Assembly: GCA_937873155.1 (NCBI GenBank)
Contig: CALMVZ010000010.1
Coordinates: 310,001 to 374,000 of the forward strand
DNA from: an uncultured Bacteroidota bacterium
GTDB taxonomy: Bacteria; Bacteroidota; Bacteroidia; B-17B0; Aurantibacillaceae
Length of the DNA stretch: 64,000 nt
Direction: 5' to 3'
A program made the position numbers and the translations under genes. Shown piece by piece: positions 17,472 to 26,148 of this stretch. A model generated the notes under the pieces. The model was not told where the DNA came from, did not search any database, and saw only the letters and a list, made by a program, of their open reading frames with translations. The first letter of the stretch is position 1. Every line of letters begins with the position of its first letter.

Positions 17472-18011
17472 TTATTTGCTTAATAAAGTGATGCGGTCTT
17501 TGCCTTCCAATTCTTTCCAGTCCACTTTCACATTCTGACTTTCAATAGAATCGATCACCATTCCTGTATATTTAGCCTGGATGGGAACATTACGGGAAAA
17601 ACGGCGGTCTACCAATACCAACAACTCCACATCTTTCGGACGTCCAAAAGCTAACATGGCATCTAAGCCTGCACGGATGGTACGGCCGGTAAAAAGAACA
17701 TCATCTACCATGATTACATTTTTGTCTTCAATGGTAAAATCTATAGTGGTGCTGTTCGGTATTAATTCTTTCCTGCGGAAATCATCGCGGTAAAAGGTAA
17801 TATCGAGGTTGCCGCAATTGACCTTTTTGTTCTTTAAGATCTTTCGCAATTCAGCAGAAATGCGGTTTGCTAAATAAACACCGCGTGGCTGCAGTCCAAT
17901 AATAACCGAATCCTTGAAATCATCATGGATCTCAATCAACTGGTGGCATAACCTTAAAATGGTTACCTCAAATTGTTTGCCTTCTAATATTACTTTGGGT
18001 TGTATGGCCAT
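17472..18011 (-). CDS. pyrR: PyrR: pyr regulator/uracil phosphoribosyltransferase
   Basis: 179 residues with the phosphoribosyltransferase fold. The PRPP loop reads Val-Ile-Met-Val-Asp-Asp-Val-Leu-Phe-Thr-Gly-Arg-Thr, typical of PyrR. In Firmicutes PyrR binds pyr mRNA when UMP is high and causes termination, and it also has weak UPRTase activity. Here it heads pyrR-dinB-pyrB. I see no canonical PyrR RNA-binding loop upstream. A promoter lies at 18025-18054. Whether it regulates or only salvages uracil is open. Confidence 0.93.
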   Translation of the reverse strand: MAIQPKVILEGKQFEVTILRLCHQLIEIHDDFKDSVIIGLQPRGVYLANRISAELRKILKNKKVNCGNLDITFYRDDFRRKELIPNSTTIDFTIEDKNVIMVDDVLFTGRTIRAGLDAMLAFGRPKDVELLVLVDRRFSRNVPIQAKYTGMVIDSIESQNVKVDWKELEGKDRITLLSK

Positions 18012-18024
18012 TGTTTTACGACTT

Positions 18025-18054
18025 TAAAGGTAATAAATTCTGTGTGTTTCCAAA
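18025..18054 (-). promoter_or_regulatory. Promoter of pyrR-dinB-pyrB
   Basis: On the minus strand TTTG (18054-18051), an 18-nt spacer, then TACCTTTA (18032-18025), one base off TAnnTTTG. The pyrR ATG follows 13 nt later. Confidence 0.5.
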
Positions 18055-18136
18055 CAACGTCAATTTAAAATTCAATATGTAAGAAAAGTCCGAAAGACTG
18101 ACATTATTATAGAAGCGTAAAGGCGAAATGTATAAA

Positions 18137-18243
18137 ACCCCGATGGGGTGACATTAAACCTGTTGCTGAGGTTCATATCACCCCTTCGGGGTTGAAATTC
18201 GTAATGATCGGATTATTCTATAATCATATCATCCCTTCGGGAT
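18137..18243. repeat. Cluster of three short palindromes
   Basis: Perfect or near-perfect palindromes ACCCC-GAT-GGGGT (18137-18149), ACCCC-TTC-GGGGT (18180-18192) and ATCCC-TTC-GGGAT (18231-18243). The same kind of core (GACCCC-TTC-GGGGTC, TATCCC-GAA-GGGATA) flanks the transposase at 49395-49886. This fills part of the 452-bp gap between pyrR and the ABC exporter. The rest holds the gene remnant at 18254-18427 and nothing else I can name. Confidence 0.75.
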
Positions 18244-18253
18244 TAAATGAATG

Positions 18254-18427
18254 TTACTGAACTATAATAGTTTCTTCAGGTTTTACCTTCTTCTGATTTG
18301 ATCAGTCCTTTTGCTTCTTTGGTGTTAACCTTTGCTTTAACATCAAAATAGCAGGCAATTTAAATACGAAGCTCACTTTTCCGTTCTCATCTGTAACGCC
18401 GTGTGCTTTTATATTACCATCTGCGTT
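18254..18427 (-). pseudogene. Decayed 3' end of a lipoprotein-like gene
   Basis: Reading from 18427 gives an Ig-like tail (Val-Thr-Asp-Glu-Asn-Gly-Lys-Val-Ser-Phe, then Phe-Lys-Leu-Pro-Ala-Ile). A one-base loss near 18350 shifts the frame, which continues Asp-Val-Lys-Ala-Lys-Val and Leu-Ile-Lys-Ser-Glu-Glu-Gly-Lys-Thr. An extra T then restores the frame to end Thr-Ile-Ile-Val-Gln and TAA (18256-18254). The pattern matches C-termini of Bacteroidota lipoproteins with a carboxypeptidase-regulatory-like fold. Nothing of the rest of the gene is visible. Confidence 0.5.
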
Positions 18428-18463
18428 TCAGTTATGGATTATACTTATAAGTGTTTTCAAAGT

Positions 18464-20227
18464 CTAAACAATTATCTCCTTCTTCCGCTCCCCGATCTGC
18501 TGTCTCCACATCGCATAGTAAAGCCCTTTTTCGTTCAGGAGATCTTCATGCTTGCCTTGTTCTATCATTTTGCCTTGTTCTAAAACAAAGATCCTGTCGG
18601 CATGCATGATGGTGGAGAGACGGTGGGCAATAAGAATAGTGATCTGGTCTTGTTTTGAGGAAATGTTCTTTATGGTCTTTGTCACTTCTTCTTCAGTCAA
18701 TGAATCCAATGCAGAAGTCGCTTCATCAAAAATAACAAGTTTAGGATTTCTTAATAAAGCACGGGCTATTGATAAACGTTGCTTTTCTCCACCGGATACT
18801 TTTATACCGCCTTCACCGATAGTGGTGTCAATCCCTTTGTCAGCGCGTCTCAATAAATTCTGGCAAGCTGCTTTTTGTAATACATCATTTATTTCTTCGT
18901 CAGTAGCATTTGGTTTTACAAAGAGTAAATTGTCTTTTATTGTGCCTGAGAATAATTGAGCGTCCTGGGTAACAAACCCTAATTGTTTCCGTACTTCATC
19001 TAAATTCACATTATTCACACTAATGTTATTATAAAATACAGAACCTTCAACCGGGCGATATAATCCTACCAATAATTTCACTAAAGTTGTTTTACCGCTT
19101 CCGCTTGGGCCAACGAAGGCGATAGTTTCTCCTGCTTTTATTTTAAATGAGATATCGTTGACAGCGTAACCGGAAGTCGTTTGATGTTTAAAGGTTACAT
19201 TCTTGAATTCGAGATGATTGATAGTACCAATAGGATTCGGATGTGACGGCACTTGTTCTGAAGGCGAGTTGATGAGTTTCTCAAAATTATCCATACTCAC
19301 TTTTGTTTCATTGTAAACGGTGATCACGTTACCTAATTCCTGCATAGGATTGAAAATAAAAAATGAGAAGAACATCAAAGTGATCAGGTCTCCGACTTTA
19401 ATGATATCATTGAATACAAAACAATACAAAGCAAATATTAAACAGGTTCGCATTAAATGAACGGTTGTTCCCTGTATAAATCCTAAACTCCGGATGAAAC
19501 GAACTTTTTTTAATTCGAGCCCAAGAATTTTTACTGTGGTATCGTTAAGGCGTTTTACTTCCTGGTCAGTCAATCCTAAACTTTTCACTAATTCAATATT
19601 GCGTAACGATTCGGTTGTAGCACCCGCAAGTTGAGTGGTCTCTTTTAAAATGTTTTTAGAAACTTCTTTTATCTTTTTTCCTAAAAAGGAGGATATTATA
19701 CCGATCACCGGAACGGTTGCAATGAATACCGGTCCTAATAACCAATGAATATTCACAGCGTAAATAACAACGAACGTAACACCAACGATAGATTGAAATA
19801 CCAATGAAATAAAAAGCGTTATGAATTTTTCAGTATCTGTTTTTACTTTTTGAAGTTTGCCTAATGTTTCACCGCTGCGTTGGTCCTCAAAATCCTGGAA
19901 GGGTAGGGAGAGCGCTTTTTTAATCCCATCAGTGTACATGTTTGTTCCGGAACGCTGGATAACAATATTCGTAAAATAGTCCTGGAAGTTCTTGGCGATC
20001 CGCGATACCATGGCGGCACCGATAGATAGGCCTAAGAAATACAAAATATCTTTAGTGAATTGTTCAAAATTGCCATTATATCTTGTATGTGCATCGCCAA
20101 AATTATTGATGAGCTTACCGGTAATGATAGAGTCACATAAAGAAAAACACTGATTGATCGCAGCCAGGAACAGGGCAAGTATCAATAATGCCTTATGTTT
20201 TTTTACGTACTGAAGGAGAAGTTTCAT
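18464..20227 (-). CDS. ABC exporter, fused permease and ATPase (MsbA-like)
   Basis: 587 residues: six membrane helices (residues about 10-300), then the nucleotide-binding domain with Walker A Gly-Pro-Ser-Gly-Ser-Gly-Lys-Thr-Thr, signature Val-Ser-Gly-Gly-Glu-Lys-Gln-Arg and Walker B Leu-Val-Ile-Phe-Asp-Glu-Ala. It is a half-transporter that works as a dimer. Substrate unknown: lipid, peptide and drug exporters share this layout. It starts 14 bp after the 3-hydroxybutyrate dehydrogenase stop, so the two are probably cotranscribed. Confidence 0.9.
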   Translation of the reverse strand: MKLLLQYVKKHKALLILALFLAAINQCFSLCDSIITGKLINNFGDAHTRYNGNFEQFTKDILYFLGLSIGAAMVSRIAKNFQDYFTNIVIQRSGTNMYTDGIKKALSLPFQDFEDQRSGETLGKLQKVKTDTEKFITLFISLVFQSIVGVTFVVIYAVNIHWLLGPVFIATVPVIGIISSFLGKKIKEVSKNILKETTQLAGATTESLRNIELVKSLGLTDQEVKRLNDTTVKILGLELKKVRFIRSLGFIQGTTVHLMRTCLIFALYCFVFNDIIKVGDLITLMFFSFFIFNPMQELGNVITVYNETKVSMDNFEKLINSPSEQVPSHPNPIGTINHLEFKNVTFKHQTTSGYAVNDISFKIKAGETIAFVGPSGSGKTTLVKLLVGLYRPVEGSVFYNNISVNNVNLDEVRKQLGFVTQDAQLFSGTIKDNLLFVKPNATDEEINDVLQKAACQNLLRRADKGIDTTIGEGGIKVSGGEKQRLSIARALLRNPKLVIFDEATSALDSLTEEEVTKTIKNISSKQDQITILIAHRLSTIMHADRIFVLEQGKMIEQGKHEDLLNEKGLYYAMWRQQIGERKKEIIV

Positions 20228-20241
20228 TAGAGGCCTTTATG

Positions 20242-21012
20242 TTATTGAGCGTTCCAACCGCCATCAACAGGAATTGCTGTTCCGGTAATTGTATTCGCGT
20301 GATCAGATGCCAGCAATAAAGCGGTTTGTCCTAATGTTTCAAGAGACACGAAATCTTTCACCGCTTGTTTGTATAACATCACTTTATTCACAACGTCAGC
20401 AGGACTCATATTATGAGCTTTCGCCTGGTCAGCAATTTGTTTTTCTACTAAAGGCGTTTTAACATAACCGGGACAAATAGCGTTGGCGCTGATATTGAAT
20501 GGCGCACCTTCTAAAGCAATAGTTTTTGTAAAACCTACAATGCCATGCTTACTTGCTACATATGCAGATTTAAACTCAGATGCAACTAACCCGTGAGCAG
20601 AAGCAATATTGATGATCCGTCCGAATTTACGTTCTTTCATACCTTTCCAAACAGCTTTAGTTAAATGAAAGGCAGAAGTTAAGTTGATCGCGATGATCGC
20701 ATTCCATTTTTCTTCAGGAAAATCTTCAACAGGTGAAACGAATTGAATCCCAGCGTTATTAATTAGCACATCTATCTTACCGAATTTTGCTGTGGCATCG
20801 TCCACCATTTTACGGAGTTCTTCCGGTTTCATCATGTTTGCATTCGAGAACATAACGCCGATACCAAATTCTTTTCCGATACCATCCGCAATTTCTTGTC
20901 CGTTCGTTTCTAATCCGTTAAATACGATGTTGTATTGTTTGGTCTTTGCAAATTCGCGTGCAATGCCTAAGCCAATGCCACTGGTGCTACCTGTAATTAA
21001 TGCTGTTTTCAT
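20242..21012 (-). CDS. D-3-hydroxybutyrate dehydrogenase (SDR family)
   Basis: 256 residues, a classical short-chain dehydrogenase. Cofactor loop Thr-Gly-Ser-Thr-Ser-Gly-Ile-Gly, Asn-Asn-Ala-Gly, catalytic Ser in Ile-Ala-Ser-Ala-His-Gly, and Tyr-Val-Ala-Ser-Lys. The residues Gly-Ile-Gln-Phe-Val-Ser-Pro-Val and the His in Ser-Ala-His-Gly fit bacterial 3-hydroxybutyrate dehydrogenases, where Gln, His and Lys bind the carboxylate. It interconverts 3-hydroxybutyrate and acetoacetate with NAD. No polyhydroxybutyrate genes adjoin. First gene of a pair with the ABC exporter. Confidence 0.88.
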   Translation of the reverse strand: MKTALITGSTSGIGLGIAREFAKTKQYNIVFNGLETNGQEIADGIGKEFGIGVMFSNANMMKPEELRKMVDDATAKFGKIDVLINNAGIQFVSPVEDFPEEKWNAIIAINLTSAFHLTKAVWKGMKERKFGRIINIASAHGLVASEFKSAYVASKHGIVGFTKTIALEGAPFNISANAICPGYVKTPLVEKQIADQAKAHNMSPADVVNKVMLYKQAVKDFVSLETLGQTALLLASDHANTITGTAIPVDGGWNAQ

Positions 21013-21065
21013 GGTATAAAAATTAGACTATAAATATAACCATTATTTCAGAGAGGAAAGAGGAC

Positions 21066-22634
21066 TTATTTTTTGAGAGGAAGGGTGAAATTCTTCTCTA
21101 ATTCCACCGTAAAGTCCGACTTATCGTAAACCGTGATATTTTCTTTGAAATCCGCGTGTCCCTTACTTTGGATCTCAATTTTATATTCACCCGGTTCTAC
21201 TATAAAAATGTAACGTCCTGTTTCTTTATTTACGTCTTTTGATTCGATCAAAGTATTTGATTTGACATCTGTAATAGAGATCTCGGCAATAATCCCCGCT
21301 TTTGTACTGTCTGCACTTCTAACATTTCCTACAAGCGCTGTTAATGGTTTTTCTGCATCCAGGAAGATAACTTTATAAATATCAAGATCACCGAATCCGC
21401 CGGGACGGTATGCTGAAAGGTAACCATCACGGTTATTGGCAGCTAATGAGAACATCATATCATCATCCGGTGTGTTCAAAGGATAGCCAACGTTTACAGC
21501 TTCCCCCCATTCTTGTTTGGCTTCATCCCATTTCGATTTAAAAATATCAAAACCTCCCATGCCCGTATGGCCTTGCGATGCGAATGAGAGTACTTTCCCA
21601 TCCGCAGAAATTAAAGGAAACCCTTCGTTATATGGTGTATTAATATTCGGCCCGAGGTTTTGAGGAACGCCCCATTCACCGTTAGGTAATTTTTTTGTGA
21701 CGTAAATATCAGCTTCCCCTAAACCTTTTTTTCTTGAAGAAACAAAGTACAATGTATTTCCGTCTTCACTGTAACTGCCTTCGCGTTCCTGCGCCAATCC
21801 TGTATTAATTGGTTCGTTAAAGAAAACCGGTTTCCCCCAATTCTTATTTTTCTGCATTTCACTATGCATTAACGCGCTTCCGTATTCTGCATTGCCAACA
21901 TAAAGGACCATCTCTTTTCCTGAATGACTTAATCCGACAACTTCATCATCTTCGCCTGTATTGATCGGGCCCGTGATGGTTTTAGCTTTTTGCCATTCTC
22001 CTTTTTGAACCTTAGAAACAAAAACATCAGAAGAAAAATAACCGGCCATTGTTCTTAAACTGCCCATACATTCTTCCCTGCGCGTAGTGAAATATAAAGT
22101 GCCTTGATCTTTTGTCACGAACGGATAATAATCCGCATATTTCCCATTTACATTCGGGCCAAGGTTCTCGAATTTTATATTGACAGGTTTTTTGATGAGA
22201 GCTTTTGCGTTCTCACAGCTTTCAATGTAATGATCAACTAACGGATAAAGATTTGGTTTTACTTTTTCACGGTATTTCCCGTACAGAGCAATAGCACTAT
22301 CAAACTGATAAATAGTCTGGCAGATCGTTGCATAATCTAAATAAAATTTATCATCTAAATTAGGGGTACCATCAAGAACCTTCAGATATGGTAAAGCAAG
22401 GCTTTTGTCGCCATGGATGTTCAGAATGCAAGTAACGATATTACGTTTTAAAAGAAGATCGTACGGAAACTTACCTTCCAGTTTTTTATATTTCTCGAAT
22501 GCCTGAACGTAATTAAAAGCCATGAAATCTTCATCTGCTTTTGCTAATGCAATTTCGCTGCCTGTTTGTGAAAATAAAAAGGACGGAACTAAAAAGATGA
22601 AAAAACAAAGGATATAAACCCGAAATCGGCTCAT
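21066..22634 (-). CDS. PD40 beta-propeller protein with TPR and CRD domains
   Basis: 522 residues: signal peptide to about residue 22 (Leu-Phe-Ser-Gln), TPR-like helices (residues 25-150), PD40/WD40-like blades (Gly-Thr-Leu-Tyr-Phe-Thr-Thr, Asp-Gly-Asn-Thr-Leu-Tyr-Phe-Val, repeated Gly-Gly-Phe/Gly-Asp-Ile) from about 165 to 420, and a carboxypeptidase-regulatory-like domain at the end. The order matches PorE of the T9SS outer-membrane complex, but the C-terminal OmpA-like peptidoglycan-binding domain is missing. It is therefore a PorE-like paralogue rather than PorE. A TACATTTG box lies at 22654-22661 (minus). Confidence 0.8.
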   Translation of the reverse strand: MSRFRVYILCFFIFLVPSFLFSQTGSEIALAKADEDFMAFNYVQAFEKYKKLEGKFPYDLLLKRNIVTCILNIHGDKSLALPYLKVLDGTPNLDDKFYLDYATICQTIYQFDSAIALYGKYREKVKPNLYPLVDHYIESCENAKALIKKPVNIKFENLGPNVNGKYADYYPFVTKDQGTLYFTTRREECMGSLRTMAGYFSSDVFVSKVQKGEWQKAKTITGPINTGEDDEVVGLSHSGKEMVLYVGNAEYGSALMHSEMQKNKNWGKPVFFNEPINTGLAQEREGSYSEDGNTLYFVSSRKKGLGEADIYVTKKLPNGEWGVPQNLGPNINTPYNEGFPLISADGKVLSFASQGHTGMGGFDIFKSKWDEAKQEWGEAVNVGYPLNTPDDDMMFSLAANNRDGYLSAYRPGGFGDLDIYKVIFLDAEKPLTALVGNVRSADSTKAGIIAEISITDVKSNTLIESKDVNKETGRYIFIVEPGEYKIEIQSKGHADFKENITVYDKSDFTVELEKNFTLPLKK

Positions 22635-22699
22635 GGATGATAAAGCGTTTAATCAAATGTAAAAAACGAAATTGTAATTCCTAAACTATTTTAGGAAAA

Positions 22700-23119
22700 T
22701 TATGAGAATACTCTTAGTGAATTCCCGTTAAGAGAAGTTTTATAATCTTCCAAACCTTTAGTTGCAGGCCCTTGCAGAACATTACCATTAGCATCGTACC
22801 TGGCGCCATGGTTTGGACAAAGGAAAGAATTAGTAGAGGAAACATAATTGATAGTGGTGCCCTGATGTGTGCATGCTGAAGCGATAGCAATAAATGAACC
22901 ATCCATTGTCCGCGCTACAATCACACCATCATTAACTAAAGCTCCGCCATTGGTTGCTAAAGGGCCGGATGAAATATCAAGAGTAAAATCAATACTGCGA
23001 GGTTCTATCGCGTCCTTTTTTTTCTTTTTACACGAACTTAATCCTGTTGTCAAACATGCAGGAAGCAATAGAATAGCAGCGCCTGTTCCAACCTGTGATA
23101 TGAATTCTTTGCGTGTCAT
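22700..23119 (-). CDS. Rieske [2Fe-2S] lipoprotein
   Basis: 139 residues from the ATG at 23119. A start nine bases upstream would fall in the terminator stem, so I reject it. The N-terminus is lipoprotein-like (Cys in Leu-Leu-Pro-Ala-Cys or Leu-Ser-Ser-Cys) with a Lys-rich stretch after it. The Rieske ligands are clear: Cys-Thr-His and Cys-Pro-Asn-His, with Gly-Ala-Arg-Tyr-Asp. It resembles small Rieske electron carriers rather than oxygenase subunits. Partner unknown. It follows the carbonic anhydrase gene behind a terminator. Confidence 0.88.
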   Translation of the reverse strand: MTRKEFISQVGTGAAILLLPACLTTGLSSCKKKKKDAIEPRSIDFTLDISSGPLATNGGALVNDGVIVARTMDGSFIAIASACTHQGTTINYVSSTNSFLCPNHGARYDANGNVLQGPATKGLEDYKTSLNGNSLRVFS

Positions 23120-23127
23120 AAAAAACA

Positions 23128-23150
23128 AGAGACGGAAATTGTCCGTCTCT
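23128..23150 (-). terminator. Intrinsic terminator after the carbonic anhydrase gene
   Basis: A perfect 9-bp stem (AGAGACGGA/TCCGTCTCT) with a 5-nt loop. On the minus strand it is followed by TTGTTTTTT. It separates the carbonic anhydrase-SulP unit from the Rieske gene, whose ATG lies within a few bases of the T-run. Confidence 0.8.
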
Positions 23151-23169
23151 TAAATATACAAATTAAAAT

Positions 23170-23802
23170 TTAAAGCTCAAACCTGTAAATAGTATCAATA
23201 TCTTCTTTCTCATCCACTATACAACAGAGGTCGGTGATCAAGCCACTATTGATACCATATACCCAACCGTGAATGTGCAGAGGGCGTTTTTTCCAGGCGT
23301 TTTGAACGATAGTCGTTTTAGCAACATTACGAACCTGTTCAATCACATTTAATTCTACTAAAGTATTTTCGCGTTTATCTTTATCGGTGATTGCAAGAAG
23401 TTCTTTTTCGTGTTTATTGTAGACATCTTTAATGTTACGAAGCCAATTGTCAACCAGGCCATATGATTTATTTGACATCGCTGCCATCACGCCACCGCAA
23501 CCGTAATGGCCGCATACTATGATGTGCTTAACACCCAAATAATTTACCGCATATTCAAGCACACTCAATAAATTTACATCTGTATGTACAGCTAAATTGG
23601 CAATATTGCGGTGAACAAATATTTCTCCGCTCTTAGTGCCGGTGATCTCATTGGCAGGCACACGGCTGTCACTGCAACCGATCCATAAATACTCAGGACT
23701 TTGCCCTAATGATAATTTTTTAAAATATTCGGGATCGGCTAATTTCCTGGTGTCGGAAAATCTTCTGTTCCCTTCCAGCAGTCTGCTATAACTATTCTCC
23801 AT
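23170..23802 (-). CDS. Beta-carbonic anhydrase (second copy)
   Basis: 210 residues. Zinc ligands in Cys-Ser-Asp-Ser-Arg-Val and Gly-His-Tyr-Gly-Cys-Gly-Gly are intact, as is the Asp-Arg dyad. It hydrates CO2 to bicarbonate. It lies 54 bp after the SulP gene and is very similar to the other copy at 25442-26092 over the whole length (for example Val-Glu-Leu-Asn-Val-Ile-Glu-Gln-Val in both), so the two look like paralogues from one duplication. No signal peptide is seen, so it is cytoplasmic. Confidence 0.95.
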   Translation of the reverse strand: MENSYSRLLEGNRRFSDTRKLADPEYFKKLSLGQSPEYLWIGCSDSRVPANEITGTKSGEIFVHRNIANLAVHTDVNLLSVLEYAVNYLGVKHIIVCGHYGCGGVMAAMSNKSYGLVDNWLRNIKDVYNKHEKELLAITDKDKRENTLVELNVIEQVRNVAKTTIVQNAWKKRPLHIHGWVYGINSGLITDLCCIVDEKEDIDTIYRFEL

Positions 23803-23856
23803 TCTAAATACTTTTATATAGCTCTAAATATCCGGTTATTTTTTTAATAATAAAAT

Positions 23857-25428
23857 TTAATGTTTCGCTGTCTGAATTACTTCCGGGATATTAATTGTTT
23901 CAACGTGTATATGTTTTAACTTAGAAGCATGTGTTTTAAAATCATGGATGATCTCTAACACATCATAATCTATATTCTTTGATTTCGAACCGTCAATGAT
24001 AACTGTAGACCTGTCTTTTAAATTAATTAGGGCTTCATTAAGGCTCACTTTGTTCAGGAACGTCACTTCTTCAGCTAAAGTAAGTGTAACGGTTTCTTTC
24101 GAATGGTCTTTAACTTTGGTGTAATGAAATGAGTTCTTGTAGCTTTTGCGCAAAATGAAATAGATCGAAACGATCATCCCAACACCGATACCTTTTAAAA
24201 GATCGGATGATAGAATAGCAATTATAGTTACTATGAAAGGTAAAAATTGTTCCCATCCCAATTTAAACATTGATCTGTATAAAGAAACCCTTGATAATTT
24301 GTACCCTACCATCAACAGTATAGCAGCTAAACTTGCCAGGGGAATATAATTCAGGTAGGCAGGAATTAAAATGGCTGATAACAATAGAATGGTACCGTGT
24401 GTGATCGTTGCGAGTTTTGTTTTTCCTCCTGCACCAATGTTAGCAGAACTTCGTACAATAACCTGCGTAATAGGTAAACCACCGATCAATCCGGATACAA
24501 TGTTCCCGATACCCTGTGCTTTTAGCTCCCTGTTGGTTGGAGTGGTACGTTTATAAGGGTCGAGTTTATCGGTAGCTTCCACGCACAATAAGGTTTCTAA
24601 ACTGGCAACAATCGCAAGTGTAAAGGCGGTAATGTATACTTGCGGATTTGAAATAGCACTGAAATCAGGAAATTTAAAGAAACCGAAGAATTCTTCAGCA
24701 TTACTTGCTACAGGTAACTGAACAAGATGTTCACCTGATAGAACAAATTGCGGAACCGATTGCATAAACAAATAATTGAGCAAAGCTCCTATCAGAACCA
24801 CAAATAACGCACCCGGTAAAAATTTGAACAGGGCGATTTTCTTCATAAAAGGCATTTCAAAAAGGATCAACAGGCCTAAAGAAACCGCACAAATAATAAT
24901 GGCGCCCGGACTATTATAAATGAAAGCATAATATATTTCCGTGAACGTATTGTGTCCGTCCATTTGAACAAGATCAGTTTCATCACCCATAAAATCCTTG
25001 TCATAACCTAAGGCATGTGGAATTTCTTTTAAGATGAGTGTGATGCCGATAGCGGCCAACATTCCTTTGATCACAGATGAGGGAAAGTAATAACCGATCA
25101 CACCCGCTTTAAGATATCCGGCCGTTAACTGGATCACTCCTGCTAACATAATGGCGAGTAATAATGCTTCAAATGATCCTAAAGTTTTAAGAGCAGTTAA
25201 TACAATTACTACTAAACCTGCAGCCGGACCTGAAACACCCAATGGGGAGCCACTGAAACCACCAACAACAATTCCGCCGATCATCCCGGCGATAATACCG
25301 GAAAATAAAAGGTCTGGCCTGCCTGTAGAGGCTAATGCAATACCCAAACATAATGGCAGGGCTACCAGATAAACCACCAGTCCTGCCGGGCCATCATATT
25401 TAAAATTGCTGAAAAAGGATTTTTTCAT
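23857..25428 (-). CDS. SulP-family anion (probably bicarbonate) transporter
   Basis: 523 residues from the ATG at 25428. An open extension to 25497 overlaps the upstream gene and is rejected. About ten or more membrane helices with SulP motifs (Gly-Pro-Ala-Gly-Leu-Val-Val-Tyr, Gly-Val-Ser-Gly-Pro-Ala-Ala-Gly) are followed by a C-terminal STAS domain (residues about 430-520, Ser-Thr-Val-Ile-Ile-Asp-Gly). SulP proteins carry sulfate, bicarbonate or other anions. Two flanking carbonic anhydrases argue for bicarbonate. It begins 13 bp after the first carbonic anhydrase, so they are one operon. Confidence 0.9.
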   Translation of the reverse strand: MKKSFFSNFKYDGPAGLVVYLVALPLCLGIALASTGRPDLLFSGIIAGMIGGIVVGGFSGSPLGVSGPAAGLVVIVLTALKTLGSFEALLLAIMLAGVIQLTAGYLKAGVIGYYFPSSVIKGMLAAIGITLILKEIPHALGYDKDFMGDETDLVQMDGHNTFTEIYYAFIYNSPGAIIICAVSLGLLILFEMPFMKKIALFKFLPGALFVVLIGALLNYLFMQSVPQFVLSGEHLVQLPVASNAEEFFGFFKFPDFSAISNPQVYITAFTLAIVASLETLLCVEATDKLDPYKRTTPTNRELKAQGIGNIVSGLIGGLPITQVIVRSSANIGAGGKTKLATITHGTILLLSAILIPAYLNYIPLASLAAILLMVGYKLSRVSLYRSMFKLGWEQFLPFIVTIIAILSSDLLKGIGVGMIVSIYFILRKSYKNSFHYTKVKDHSKETVTLTLAEEVTFLNKVSLNEALINLKDRSTVIIDGSKSKNIDYDVLEIIHDFKTHASKLKHIHVETINIPEVIQTAKH

Positions 25429-25441
25429 AAAAGAGTAATGC

Positions 25442-26092
25442 TTATTTATTAATGAATGACTGATCAAGTAGATAATATTTCGGAAGTTCGTCACCATTTT
25501 CTATGGTCACATCCAGGTCTTTTAAATAACCATTATTAATATCATACACTAAACCATGTACAAAAAGTTTGCGTTTATTTCTCCATGCGTTTTGTACAAT
25601 TGATGTTTTTGAAAGATCGAACACCTGTTCAATAACATTTAATTCAACGAATCTGTTCTCACGTTCTTTCATGTCAGCTATTGCTTCCAGTTCTTTTTGG
25701 TGAATCCGGTAAACATCTTTAATATGGCGTAACCAATTGTCGATTATTCCCACTTGCTGACTTCCCATTGCAGTGATAACACCTCCGCAGCCATAATGTC
25801 CGCAAACAATGACGTGAGTGACATTTAAAACATTTACAGCGTAATCCAGTACACTGAGCATGCTCATATCAGTATGTACTACCATGTTTGCAATATTCCG
25901 GTGTACGAATACCTGACCGGGTTTCATTCCGGTAATATCATTCGCAGGCACGCGGCTGTCACTGCAGCCGATCCATAAGATAGGAGGTGTTTGTCCTTTA
26001 GCAAGATCTTTAAAGAACTCGGGGTCTTTTTTCAGGGTATCAGCAACCCATTTTTTATTATTCTCAAATAGTTGTTCAAATAGTTGTGGCAT
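25442..26092 (-). CDS. Beta-carbonic anhydrase (first copy)
   Basis: 216 residues with intact zinc ligands (Cys-Ser-Asp-Ser-Arg and His-Tyr-Gly-Cys) and no signal peptide. It is the first gene of carbonic anhydrase-SulP-carbonic anhydrase. Gene order suggests that the enzyme and transporter together control the inorganic carbon pool, for carboxylases or pH. The C-terminal tail differs from that of the downstream copy. Confidence 0.95.
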   Translation of the reverse strand: MPQLFEQLFENNKKWVADTLKKDPEFFKDLAKGQTPPILWIGCSDSRVPANDITGMKPGQVFVHRNIANMVVHTDMSMLSVLDYAVNVLNVTHVIVCGHYGCGGVITAMGSQQVGIIDNWLRHIKDVYRIHQKELEAIADMKERENRFVELNVIEQVFDLSKTSIVQNAWRNKRKLFVHGLVYDINNGYLKDLDVTIENGDELPKYYLLDQSFINK

Positions 26093-26148
26093 AAAAATAA
26101 ATTCAATGGACCATAGGTCCGGTTTATAAATAAATTAAAAGAGGCGGT

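Noticed and set aside
18137-18243. CRISPR-like array
   Set aside because: Units are short palindromes of varied sequence without constant repeats or regular spacers, and no cas genes are present.
25429-25497. Longer SulP start
   Set aside because: It overlaps the carbonic anhydrase gene and adds residues unlike the family.
26108-26120. GGACC-ATA-GGTCC hairpin as terminator
   Set aside because: It is followed by no T-run on either strand and the stem is only 5 bp.
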